DNA of 64,000 nt, taken from positions 1-64,000 of the forward strand of contig DAOVQB010000003.1 in the NCBI GenBank assembly GCA_030628905.1, written 5' to 3'. The notes below the pieces were generated by a model. The model saw only the letters and a list, made by a program, of their open reading frames with translations, had not been told where the DNA came from and ran no database searches. Numbering within the stretch: position 1 is the stretch's first letter; every line of letters begins with the position of its first letter. Below, piece after piece: positions 24,707 through 32,366 of the stretch. Source of the DNA: DAOVQB01 sp023128935 (GTDB lineage: Bacteria > Eisenbacteria > RBG-16-71-46 > CAIMUX01 > WJJG01). The position numbers and the translations under genes were made by a program.

Positions 24707-27454
24707 TCAATCCCGTCGAATATAGATCTTGCGGATCTCCGTTTCAGCAAGTGCCTGAACTTTCAGGAAATAGAGGCCTGGCGCGACCCGGGCCCCATGG
24801 TCGTTGCAGGTGTCCCAGTAAAGCGTCACTGTCATCCCCGCGGGGAAGGATTCATCCACCCAGTGGCGAACCAGATGACCCGACACCGAATAGATGCGGG
24901 CCACAACGAGGACAGAACCGGTGGGATCGGGCGGGAGCACGAGCGAGAAGCTGGCATCCGTTGTGATGGGATGCGGAAACGGGCCCATCAGCTTGAAGCG
25001 CTCCGGGAAGATCGCCGTCTCGCCTCCTGGCGCGCTCTCATTGCCCATGTTGTCCACTGCAGAGACCGAGACAAACACGCCCTCGGTGCCCTCCGGGAAG
25101 GGGAAGACCCAAGCGGGCTCGACAATGGGATCGTCATTCAGTTTCTCTCTCTGGGAAGCGCTGGCTGGGCGCGCATAGATATTATATCCGAGCAGGTCGC
25201 ATTCCGGTGAAGCCTGCCAGGCAAGAGAGATCATCGCCTCCTCATCCAGTATCTCAACCACCGGTGCCGGCGGTGGGGCCGGTGCCTCATGATCCTCAGT
25301 GGGCGCGGGAGCAGTCGAATCCCCCGGCGCCTCGGGCGGGATCGAGTCGAGCAGGGCGAGCGTGGTGGCCAGCAGCGGCGGGAGAACGAGCGGTGACGCA
25401 TTGCCCTCCTCGTCGTAGGCCCGCAGGCTCAGGCCATATAGCGTTTCGGGATCCAGGCCTTCCAGCCGGTAGGCTTGAAGCATCCCCGCAGCCGCTGGCG
25501 CGGGCAGCCCCTCTGTGATCCGCGTCGCATCGTTCCAGTCGGTTGTATCGGCGATCCCGCGGCCCACGAGATAGCCCAGCTCATAGGCCTGCGCCGTGCC
25601 ATCGCCCCCATCATCGCCCGGAGCCGTCCACTCCAAGTCGAACCCATCCTCGTAGCTTGCCACCGCCACCAGATCCGCAATAGCAGCAGGGGGAATCGAA
25701 TCCGGGAGCAAAAGCTGCTCGGTCGTGACACTGACGACATTGGAAATGCCTGGTTCGAGCCGCCCATGGACCACATTCTTAGCCGCGAAGTAGTAAGTTG
25801 TCGCCGGCTCCAGCTCGCCAACGGCGAAGGCCAGGCTCTCCCCCGGCTCTCCTACCGGGATCAAATCCTGAGGCTCATAACAGGTCACCCAATTCTCGGG
25901 GGTCATGGGAACGAGAGCGTAGCGGATCAGTGTCTGATCCACGGTGTTGATCTCGCCCTCGGGAACCACCCATGTCAGGAGCACAGAGTCGGGTCCCATT
26001 ACAGCAGCTTCCAGGTCCTTCAATGTTAGCCAGAACGAGAATCGGGTGTCCTGGCTGGGTACACCGGCGAGGTCTTCGAAGTAGGGGTTGATTTCAACGA
26101 AACCATTCTCGAAAAGGCGGACATAGAGGGTGTCCTGGCCCACGAGTTCCTTACAGAAATCACCCCGGTCCTCACCGAAATCGAAGTTGTACTCGGGGAA
26201 CCAGACCGGCGTCCACCCATCGTATACGAGTGTGAAGTAGCCTTCACCAAGCATGGAGGTCCCCAGACCCCAGCGCATGACTCGTTGCTCTTCCTCTGGC
26301 GTCGGGTTCCAACCGCACCCGACGTAGAGATGGATGTAGGTCACGTCCCACCCATCCAGCGAATCGACAGCAAACGGATGCATCACTTGCTCGGCGAAGA
26401 AGTAGCCGTCTCCCAGTAGCATCCCTCCTGTTCCCTGCGGGCCCGTGCGGCGGCCATACATCCAGCTCCACCAGGAATTCTTGTGATCCGGGTGGGTGGG
26501 CGTGTGGAGGAAGGCTTCCCACCTCTCCAGCTTCAGCCCGTTAAATTCCTCCCAGACCCACGCTGGCTTGATAGCCGTACCGGCTCGAACTCCAACAATC
26601 ACAAGTTCGGGGAGCGCACCTCGCAGTCGTTGCCGGATGTACTCATTGGTTTCCTTCATGAGCAGCGAGAGCGAATCCATAATGCCACCTTCCCAGCAGA
26701 GGTGGGTGATGCCCTCGGGTTCACCGTCCAGATCCGGATCAGCATCGGCGTATTTGAAAGGCTGGCTAACCGAAGGGCAATCGTTGAAGACTTCCCAGGC
26801 GACCCCATTGATGGCCGTAGACTCCCATCCCCAGGGCTCAGGCCAGCCGCCTGCGCCCACAGAGTGGTAGGCAATCTGTGGCATGGCCACATTGATATAC
26901 CACTCCGCATAGGTCATGCCCACTGAAGTGCCGTAGGTTCCCTCTGGGCAATATCGAGTCCAGTTGGCAGCCCACCCGTTCCATTCCGGGATCCTTTCGC
27001 CACTGGTGTCATATAGATACCAGTCGTTTTGAATCGCATAGAATTGGCACAGGCGGATGATGCTCCAGGATGTGTCGGCCACCCACTGATTAGGATTGCT
27101 CTCCTCCCAACCGGAGATATTCTGCGGCATCTCCCGGCAGAGGACGCGCTGGTGGGGGTTGCGGGCACGCATCTCCGCCAGCACCTCGGGCGAGACCAGC
27201 AGACCGTTGACCATGTCGAACCAGGAAAGGGTATCTTTGAGCCCGTCGCTGAACTGATTGATGCTGCGGGTATGCGCTATGACCTTGGGGTAGGTGGGAA
27301 CTCCGCCCTGGGTCGCACCCGTGCGGGATGTCCCAACGAGGGCCAGAGCGACGAGCACGGGCAGGCAGAGCCTTGCCATGCGGAGCCATACTGGTCCCGT
27401 CCTCCCAGGCGCAGGTACGACGGAAAGCGTTCCTTCGGATGTCGAGCCAAGCAT
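24707..27454 (-). CDS. Secreted glycosidase-like protein with Fn3-type repeats and FlgD-like tail
   Basis: 915 residues. Signal segment LCLPVLVALALVG (an ATG at 27379 just before it is an alternative start). Residues about 55-490 resemble the hypothetical glycoside hydrolase family 15-like barrel: NQFSDGLKDTLSWFDMVNGL, WYINVAMPQIAYHS, GVAWEVFNDCPSVSQ and DVTYIHLYVGCGWNPTPEE. Three fibronectin-III-like segments follow (ATTYYFAAKNVV, LYGLSLRAYDEEGN, GVFVSVSAVDNMGNES). The tail RIYSVSGHLVRHWVDESF, then TLYWDTCNDHG and APGLYFLKV, is a FlgD-like sorting module. It is probably a cell-surface or released glycan-active enzyme; catalytic acids were not identified. Confidence 0.8.
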   Translation of the reverse strand: MLGSTSEGTLSVVPAPGRTGPVWLRMARLCLPVLVALALVGTSRTGATQGGVPTYPKVIAHTRSINQFSDGLKDTLSWFDMVNGLLVSPEVLAEMRARNPHQRVLCREMPQNISGWEESNPNQWVADTSWSIIRLCQFYAIQNDWYLYDTSGERIPEWNGWAANWTRYCPEGTYGTSVGMTYAEWYINVAMPQIAYHSVGAGGWPEPWGWESTAINGVAWEVFNDCPSVSQPFKYADADPDLDGEPEGITHLCWEGGIMDSLSLLMKETNEYIRQRLRGALPELVIVGVRAGTAIKPAWVWEEFNGLKLERWEAFLHTPTHPDHKNSWWSWMYGRRTGPQGTGGMLLGDGYFFAEQVMHPFAVDSLDGWDVTYIHLYVGCGWNPTPEEEQRVMRWGLGTSMLGEGYFTLVYDGWTPVWFPEYNFDFGEDRGDFCKELVGQDTLYVRLFENGFVEINPYFEDLAGVPSQDTRFSFWLTLKDLEAAVMGPDSVLLTWVVPEGEINTVDQTLIRYALVPMTPENWVTCYEPQDLIPVGEPGESLAFAVGELEPATTYYFAAKNVVHGRLEPGISNVVSVTTEQLLLPDSIPPAAIADLVAVASYEDGFDLEWTAPGDDGGDGTAQAYELGYLVGRGIADTTDWNDATRITEGLPAPAAAGMLQAYRLEGLDPETLYGLSLRAYDEEGNASPLVLPPLLATTLALLDSIPPEAPGDSTAPAPTEDHEAPAPPPAPVVEILDEEAMISLAWQASPECDLLGYNIYARPASASQREKLNDDPIVEPAWVFPFPEGTEGVFVSVSAVDNMGNESAPGGETAIFPERFKLMGPFPHPITTDASFSLVLPPDPTGSVLVVARIYSVSGHLVRHWVDESFPAGMTVTLYWDTCNDHGARVAPGLYFLKVQALAETEIRKIYIRRD

Positions 27455-27510
27455 GAAGATATCCGTAGCATGGGTCGTGCCATCGGCGCATAAGGGGATC
27501 CAAGGCTCGT

Positions 27511-27539
27511 TCTATATCAGATAGCGTGGCTTCCATCAA
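27511..27539 (-). promoter_or_regulatory. Promoter of the glycosidase-like gene
   Basis: On the minus strand: TTGATG, 17-bp spacer, TATAGA. The predicted start is near 27504, about 50 nt before the first start codon at 27454. Confidence 0.55.
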
Positions 27540-27698
27540 CCTTCTTCGCGGAAGGGAGTAGGACGTGGTTGCAAGAATTATGTTCCCAGCCGGATAGGAA
27601 TTCGCCGCTGCCGCGCGTGGCGGTAGGGAACAGATAGGGTGGTCTGGGTGTTACCGATTCTGCATGACCCATATTGACAATGCGGCGATAGTGAGAGG

Positions 27699-27737
27699 AT
27701 CCTCGTGATCAGCCATGGATCATCCTCGTGATCGGCC
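27699..27737. repeat. 16-bp direct repeat in the htrA upstream region
   Basis: ATCCTCGTGATC(A/G)GCC occurs at 27699-27714 and 27722-27737, 23 bp apart, about two helical turns. It lies 70-105 bp before the htrA start in a 350-bp divergent gap and could be a tandem regulator site. A TTGACA at 27674 has no good -10 partner. I see nothing else in the gap apart from the promoter at 27511. Confidence 0.5.
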
Positions 27738-27805
27738 GCCAGCCCTAAGGCCAGCCTGTTGAAGAACCGGAGGCACAGGATACCTAGGAGAGGAGAAGAA
27801 AACAG

Positions 27806-29335
27806 ATGAGCATACGACGGCATCAGAAACGGGAAGCCCTGCCAATCGCGGCGAGATGGGGCACGCCATTGGCCCTCAGCATCCTGATCGCCTTGAGTAG
27901 CCTTTGGTTTAACTGGGCTCCTTCGTCGCTCAGAGCGGAGGCCTTGGCATCCCCTGGCTCGCCCGACCCTCGCGAGACCGCCGCGGCCCTCGGCCAGGCC
28001 TTCTCCCGGATCGCCGAAGACGTGCTGCCCTCCGTGGTCACCATTACGAGCGAGAGAGTCATCACGCTCAACACGGGACACAGTGATACGAGCTCTCCGT
28101 TCCCGGACTTCTTCCGCCGCTTCATGCCCCTGCAACCCGGAGGCGGCCGTCCACAGGAGTTCCGCCAGCAGGGGCTCGGTTCAGGCATTATTGTTGATGC
28201 CGGTGGCATCATCCTCACCGCCAATCACGTGGTTCAGGATGCGGAGCATATAAGTGTTATCCTCTCTGACGACCAGCGGTTTGACGCGGAGGTCGTGGGA
28301 ACAGACCCCGATACGGATGTGGCCGTCCTGCGCGTCCATGCCGATAACCCGCTGCCGGCAGCACCCATTGGGGACAGCGAGGTCCTGAATGTCGGCGAAT
28401 GGGTCCTGGCGCTCGGAAATCCGTTTGACCTGGGGCTGCGAGGAACGGTCACGGCCGGCATTGTGAGCGCGACAGGGCGCTCGGGCATCAATCTGACCCG
28501 CTATGAGGACTTCATTCAGACCGACGCAGCTATCAACCCCGGCAACAGTGGGGGGCCGCTGGTCAACCTCCGCGGGGAAGTGATCGGAATCAACAGTGCG
28601 ATTGCGACCAGGACCGGCGGGTACCAGGGAATCGGGTTCGCCATCCCGATGGCACTGGTTCAACCAGTCATGGAAAGCATCCTTGCAGATGGTCATGTCG
28701 TTCGCGGCTGGCTGGGCGTCTACATCGATGATCTGGATGACTCCCTGAGAGAGGCATTCGGGATGGATGCGGATCAAACGGGCGGAGTACTCATCCAACA
28801 GATACAGGCAGACAGTCCGGCCGAGGGCAGCGATCTCCAAGACGGGGACATCATCCTCGCCATGGAGGGGACACCGATCAAGGACAGGCGCGATTTGCAA
28901 TTCCGTGTTGCAGAAACGCGCCCGGGAACCACGGTGACCTTCACCATCCAGCGCGACGGCCAGCGCAAGCAGCTGGATGTCAAACTCGGCGAGCTGGATC
29001 GCTCCGCAACCCTGGCGCAGGCCTCCGGAGGCGCGCATGATCCACTGAAGGATCTGGGGCTGGATGTGGCCGATCTGAACGAGCAGTGGCGAGCGAGGCT
29101 CTCGGTCGACGAAAACCTCGCTGGGGTTGTGGTGACAGGCGTGGCACGCCACTCATCAGCGGCCGAAGCGGATCTGCGCGTGGGCGACCTGATCGTGGAA
29201 GCTTCCCGAGAGTCGGTAACAAGTGTAAGGCAGCTGCGGAGCATCGTTAGCCGTACGGATCCAGACAGCGTTCTACTGCTCAAGGTTGTCACCGAATCTA
29301 TGCGCCGGTTCGTGGCCCTGCGCCTTCCCGAATAG
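27806..29335 (+). CDS. HtrA/DegP-type periplasmic serine protease
   Basis: 509 residues. N-terminal signal/anchor PLALSILIALSSLWFNW. Trypsin-like domain: His in ILTANHVVQ, Asp in PDTDVAVLRV and Ser in NPGNSGGPLVN. PDZ1 covers about residues 305-395 (GWLGVYIDDLDDSL, DGDIILAMEGTPIKDRRDL). PDZ2 is at the C-terminus (GVVVTGVARHSSAAEADLRV, GDLIVEASRESV). It degrades or refolds misfolded envelope proteins. SD GAGGAGAAG precedes the ATG. A direct repeat upstream may mark stress regulation. Monocistronic by spacing. Confidence 0.96.
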   Translation: MSIRRHQKREALPIAARWGTPLALSILIALSSLWFNWAPSSLRAEALASPGSPDPRETAAALGQAFSRIAEDVLPSVVTITSERVITLNTGHSDTSSPFPDFFRRFMPLQPGGGRPQEFRQQGLGSGIIVDAGGIILTANHVVQDAEHISVILSDDQRFDAEVVGTDPDTDVAVLRVHADNPLPAAPIGDSEVLNVGEWVLALGNPFDLGLRGTVTAGIVSATGRSGINLTRYEDFIQTDAAINPGNSGGPLVNLRGEVIGINSAIATRTGGYQGIGFAIPMALVQPVMESILADGHVVRGWLGVYIDDLDDSLREAFGMDADQTGGVLIQQIQADSPAEGSDLQDGDIILAMEGTPIKDRRDLQFRVAETRPGTTVTFTIQRDGQRKQLDVKLGELDRSATLAQASGGAHDPLKDLGLDVADLNEQWRARLSVDENLAGVVVTGVARHSSAAEADLRVGDLIVEASRESVTSVRQLRSIVSRTDPDSVLLLKVVTESMRRFVALRLPE

Positions 29336-29425
29336 GGCCCGGTGAGCCTCACTGGGAGGTGATTGCGTAGGTGCCTGCCATGGCAGTGCAGCAGAGGGCT
29401 GGTGGAAATTCCCGGCGAAGTGCAG

Positions 29426-29454
29426 TTGACTTGCGCAGTTCTTCAGCCTAGGCT
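29426..29454 (+). promoter_or_regulatory. Promoter of the type II GAPDH-like gene
   Basis: TTGACT, 17-bp spacer, TAGGCT. It ends 57 bp before the ATG at 29511. The -10 resembles those of the ferredoxin (TAGATT) and nrdJ (TAGGTT) promoters. Confidence 0.6.
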
Positions 29455-29510
29455 CCTTTCGCGGATGAGCAGGTAACGTTCCGGGAAACGAGTCAGGAAA
29501 GGGAACCGCG

Positions 29511-30581
29511 ATGGCAAAGAAAGGCAAACATGTCCATGTCGTGGGTACTGGAACAATTGGTGAGCCCCTACTCGGGCTCCTCTGCCACTATCGCGAGGAG
29601 CTGGGCATTGAGGCAATCAGCTTCAACAAGAAGCAAGCGCTCACCTACGACCGCCCCAAGGTCAAGAACCTGATCAGGCGCGGGGCCCATCTAACGGCAG
29701 ACCCGGAGATGATCCCCAAGTTCGAAGAGCTAGGGATGAAGATCTCCTACGACTACGAGGAGGCCCTGAAGCTGGCCGATGTCGTCATTGACTGCACACC
29801 CGCGGGCAACAAGAACAAGGAAAGCTACTATCAAAGGCATGAAAAATCGACAATGGGCTTCGTGGCTCAGGGCAGTGAGTTCGGCTTTGGGAAGATGTAT
29901 GCCCGCGGCATTAACGACGAGGCACTTGAGCGGGGCAAGGACAAGTACATCCACGTGGTCTCCTGCAATACACACAACCTCGCAGTCCTGATCGACACAC
30001 TCGCCCTGCAGGAAAAAGATCCCGCGAACCTGGTCCAAGGACGCTTTGTACTGATCCGGAGAGCCAACGACATCAGCCAAGACAGCAAGTTCATCCCCGC
30101 TCCACAGGTCGGCAAACACAACGACGAACGTTTCGGAACGCACCATGCCCGCGATGCCTACCACCTCTTCAACACCCTGGGCTACGAGCTGCCGATCTTT
30201 AGCTCAGCCATGAAGATGAACAGCCAGTACATGCATGCGATGTGGTTCAGCATCAAGCTGCGGGAGAAGATCACGTTGCCTCAGGTCATCTCCAGGCTGC
30301 GCGAGAATCAGCGCATCGCCCTCACCGAGAAGATCTCGAGCAACTCGATCTTCTCCTTCGGGCGAGACCAGGGTCATTATGGACGGATCTTGAACCAGAC
30401 TGTGGTTTCGGTGCCCACGCTAGCTGTCAGAGAGGATCATGAGATCGTGGGGTTCACATTCACCCCGCAGGATGGCAACTCGCTCCTCTCTTCTGTGGCC
30501 ATCATCACCTGGTTCCTGTACCCGGATGACTATATAGAGCGCCTGCAACCCCTGCGCAGCTTCTTCTTCGAGGAGATATAG
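29511..30581 (+). CDS. Type II (archaeal-type) glyceraldehyde-3-phosphate dehydrogenase-like protein
   Basis: 356 residues. Rossmann start VHVVGTGTIGEPLLGLL. The type II signature region follows: DVVIDCTPAGNKNKESYY, then GFVAQGSEFGFGK and the catalytic cysteine in HVVSCNTHNLAVLIDTL. Archaeal enzymes have SCNTTGLCR here. RFVLIRRANDISQDSK matches the archaeal RRA-D segment. Type II enzymes use NADP or NAD and are unrelated at sequence level to the bacterial GapA type. The THNL variation after the cysteine means activity on glyceraldehyde-3-phosphate is likely but not certain. It has its own promoter and is convergent with folE across a palindrome-rich gap. Confidence 0.82.
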   Translation: MAKKGKHVHVVGTGTIGEPLLGLLCHYREELGIEAISFNKKQALTYDRPKVKNLIRRGAHLTADPEMIPKFEELGMKISYDYEEALKLADVVIDCTPAGNKNKESYYQRHEKSTMGFVAQGSEFGFGKMYARGINDEALERGKDKYIHVVSCNTHNLAVLIDTLALQEKDPANLVQGRFVLIRRANDISQDSKFIPAPQVGKHNDERFGTHHARDAYHLFNTLGYELPIFSSAMKMNSQYMHAMWFSIKLREKITLPQVISRLRENQRIALTEKISSNSIFSFGRDQGHYGRILNQTVVSVPTLAVREDHEIVGFTFTPQDGNSLLSSVAIITWFLYPDDYIERLQPLRSFFFEEI

Positions 30582-30650
30582 CCCTAATGCGGCCCTAATC
30601 CTCGCGCGGTGACGAAGGCGTAGATTCTTGCGCGAGCCCTTAGGGCGGAC
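30582..30650. repeat. Gene-end palindrome family, GAPDH/folE site
   Basis: Between convergent stops. Arms CTCGCGC at 30601-30607 and GCGCGAG at 30630-30636 enclose about 22 bases. The flanks carry AGCCCTAATGCGGCCCTAA and AGCCCTTAGGGC. Eighteen bases here are the exact reverse complement of the site after the ferredoxin gene. No T-tract follows either arm. Confidence 0.65.
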
Positions 30651-30653
30651 TTG

Positions 30654-31220
30654 CTAGCGAACCTGCTGCTTCTTCTGAAGGAGCTCAAGGAATTCGCCGC
30701 GTGTGGCGCGGTCTTCGCGGAAGTCTCCCAGCACGGCGCTCGTGGTCATGTATGCGTTTTGCTTCTCTACGCCGCGCATCGCCATGCAGAGATGGAAAGC
30801 CTCAAGAACAACGGCCACTCCCCTTGGTCGGATTGCGTCCTGAACGCAGTCAGCGATTTGATTGGTCAAGCGCTCCTGAAGCTGAAGCCGCTGTGAAAAG
30901 AGATTCACAATGCGCGGGATCTTACTCAGCCCAATCAACCGGCCATCCGGGATGTAGGCGACATGGGCCTTGCCGAAGAAGGGCAGCATGTGATGCTCGC
31001 ACAGGCTATAGAAGTCGATATCCTTGACGATCACCATCTGGTCATACGGCTCTTCAAAGATGGCGCCGTTCAGAATATCCTCCAGACGCTGCCGTGAGCC
31101 CTGCGTTAGGAACCTGAGTGCATCGGCCACCCGTGCGGGTGTCCTCTCCAGTCCCGGTCGGCGTGGGTCCTCGCCCAGTGCGCGCAACAGATCCTCAATA
31201 ATCGTCCGGATCCCCTCCAT
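30654..31220 (-). CDS. folE: GTP cyclohydrolase I
   Basis: 188 residues, typical length. GERTPARVADALRFL-type N-terminal segment (RPGLERTPARVADALRFL), zinc ligands in YSLCEHHMLPFFGKAHVAYI and CMAMRGVEKQNAYMTTSA, and the active-site stretch GLSKIPRIVNLFSQRLQLQE. It forms a homodecamer that converts GTP to dihydroneopterin triphosphate, entry to folate (or other pterins). SD GAGGAG at 7 bp. It is last in the minus-strand run hscB-hscA-DHH-folE, separated from the DHH gene by 67 bp containing a palindrome, so it may be partly uncoupled. Confidence 0.97.
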   Translation of the reverse strand: MEGIRTIIEDLLRALGEDPRRPGLERTPARVADALRFLTQGSRQRLEDILNGAIFEEPYDQMVIVKDIDFYSLCEHHMLPFFGKAHVAYIPDGRLIGLSKIPRIVNLFSQRLQLQERLTNQIADCVQDAIRPRGVAVVLEAFHLCMAMRGVEKQNAYMTTSAVLGDFREDRATRGEFLELLQKKQQVR

Positions 31221-31270
31221 CGATTTACTCCTCGGTCGGTGTTTCTGGATGTCGGCTTGAATCGGATCTT

Positions 31271-31290
31271 AGGGCTCGCGCGAGCCCTTA
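31271..31290. repeat. Gene-end palindrome family, DHH-gene site
   Basis: GGGCTCGCGCGAGCCC is a perfect 16-bp palindrome abutting the TAA stop of the DHH phosphoesterase gene. Confidence 0.65.
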
Positions 31291-32337
31291 CTCGTCGCCG
31301 CGCCCCTTGCGCCTGCGCTCGCCGTCCAGCTCCAACTCGGCGCTTACACGGGCGAGCACGGTGCTGATGGCCTCCTTCAGCGATCCTTGTATAGTCACGC
31401 CCGAAGCCGTCGGACGTCCCCCACCGCCAAGTCTTTCGGCCAAGAGGCCTACGTCCGGTTCTCCTTTGGAGCGGAACGTGACCTTAACTTCCGTGCTCAG
31501 AATCTCGCGGAAAACCACTGCCAGTTCAACACCCCGGATGGTCATGAGGTTGTCGATGATGCCATCGGCATCGACCGTCGTGGTGCCCGTTCGGGCAAAC
31601 ATGTCGCGCGTGACATACGTCCAGGCCATCCTCCCCTTCGGGTCGCTGACGACACGGCTGAGCGCGGCGGTGAGCAACTCCACTCGGGAAAAGGACTCAT
31701 TCTCAAAAAGGCGCGCCGCCGTTTCGGTGTGACTGGCACCCCGCCGGATCAGCTCACAGGCGATCAGGAGGGTCTCATCGCGTGTATTCCTGAATCGGAA
31801 GCCGCCCGTATCGAACAGAATCGAGGCATAGAGCGCCGAAGCCATGGGTGTATCGATCTTGGCACCTGTGGCCAGGAAGTAGCGGTAGAGGACTGCGCCG
31901 GTCGCACTGGCATCCGTATCAATCAGAGCCAACTCGTCGATGGGAGTAGCGCTGTGGTGATGGTCAAAGCAGATCTTGAGAACCGACGACTGCTGGAGGA
32001 CATCCCCAAGGCGGCCCATATAGTCCCAGTTACTCACGTCGAGTATTATGATCAGGTCATGTTCGGGGATCTGCTGGTGGCCCACACACCACGCCTCCCT
32101 AGGGATCCCGGAGAGATCGATAAGGAACTGATAGATCTCCTGAACCTCCGTTGGATTGCAGACGCACACCGCCTTGCCCAACCCGGAAAGATGCCGAGCC
32201 ATGGCCGACTCGGAACCGACTGAATCAGCTTCAGGGAAGATATGGGAGACCAGCAGGATCTGCTGCGCAGCAGCAATCCGCTCCCGCGCCCGTTCGCAGA
32301 ACTCAATCAGACCTTTCGGCATGCTCGCATTGTGCAT
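31288..32337 (-). CDS. DHH/DHHA1 phosphoesterase (NrnA-like) with altered motifs
   Basis: 349 residues, standard NrnA layout. DHH domain: motif I is SHIFPEADSVGS, where families usually have H-x-x-P-D-x-D. Motif II is IILDVSNWDYMGRLG and motif III is FDHHHSATPIDELALID. DHHA1 domain: EVKVTFRSKGEPDVGLLAERL and GGGGRPTASG, where the usual motif is GGGGH-x-x-A-x-G. The Asp-to-Glu and His-to-Arg changes touch metal/substrate positions, so activity on nanoRNA or pAp may be altered. It may still bind the family's substrates (short oligoribonucleotides, pAp, cyclic dinucleotides). It starts 29 bp past the Hsp70 gene. Confidence 0.88.
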   Translation of the reverse strand: MHNASMPKGLIEFCERARERIAAAQQILLVSHIFPEADSVGSESAMARHLSGLGKAVCVCNPTEVQEIYQFLIDLSGIPREAWCVGHQQIPEHDLIIILDVSNWDYMGRLGDVLQQSSVLKICFDHHHSATPIDELALIDTDASATGAVLYRYFLATGAKIDTPMASALYASILFDTGGFRFRNTRDETLLIACELIRRGASHTETAARLFENESFSRVELLTAALSRVVSDPKGRMAWTYVTRDMFARTGTTTVDADGIIDNLMTIRGVELAVVFREILSTEVKVTFRSKGEPDVGLLAERLGGGGRPTASGVTIQGSLKEAISTVLARVSAELELDGERRRKGRGDE

Positions 32338-32366
32338 GGCGCAGATTATTCCCGGTCCGGCGCGGG

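Noticed and set aside
27674..27705. TTGACA before htrA as a promoter
   Set aside because: No acceptable -10 hexamer at 16-18 bp (GGATCC region).
28181..29152. 323-codon minus-strand frame opposite htrA
   Set aside because: Antisense to a complete HtrA with catalytic triad.
31387..32223. 278-codon plus-strand frame opposite the DHH gene
   Set aside because: Shadow; no start signal or recognisable motif.
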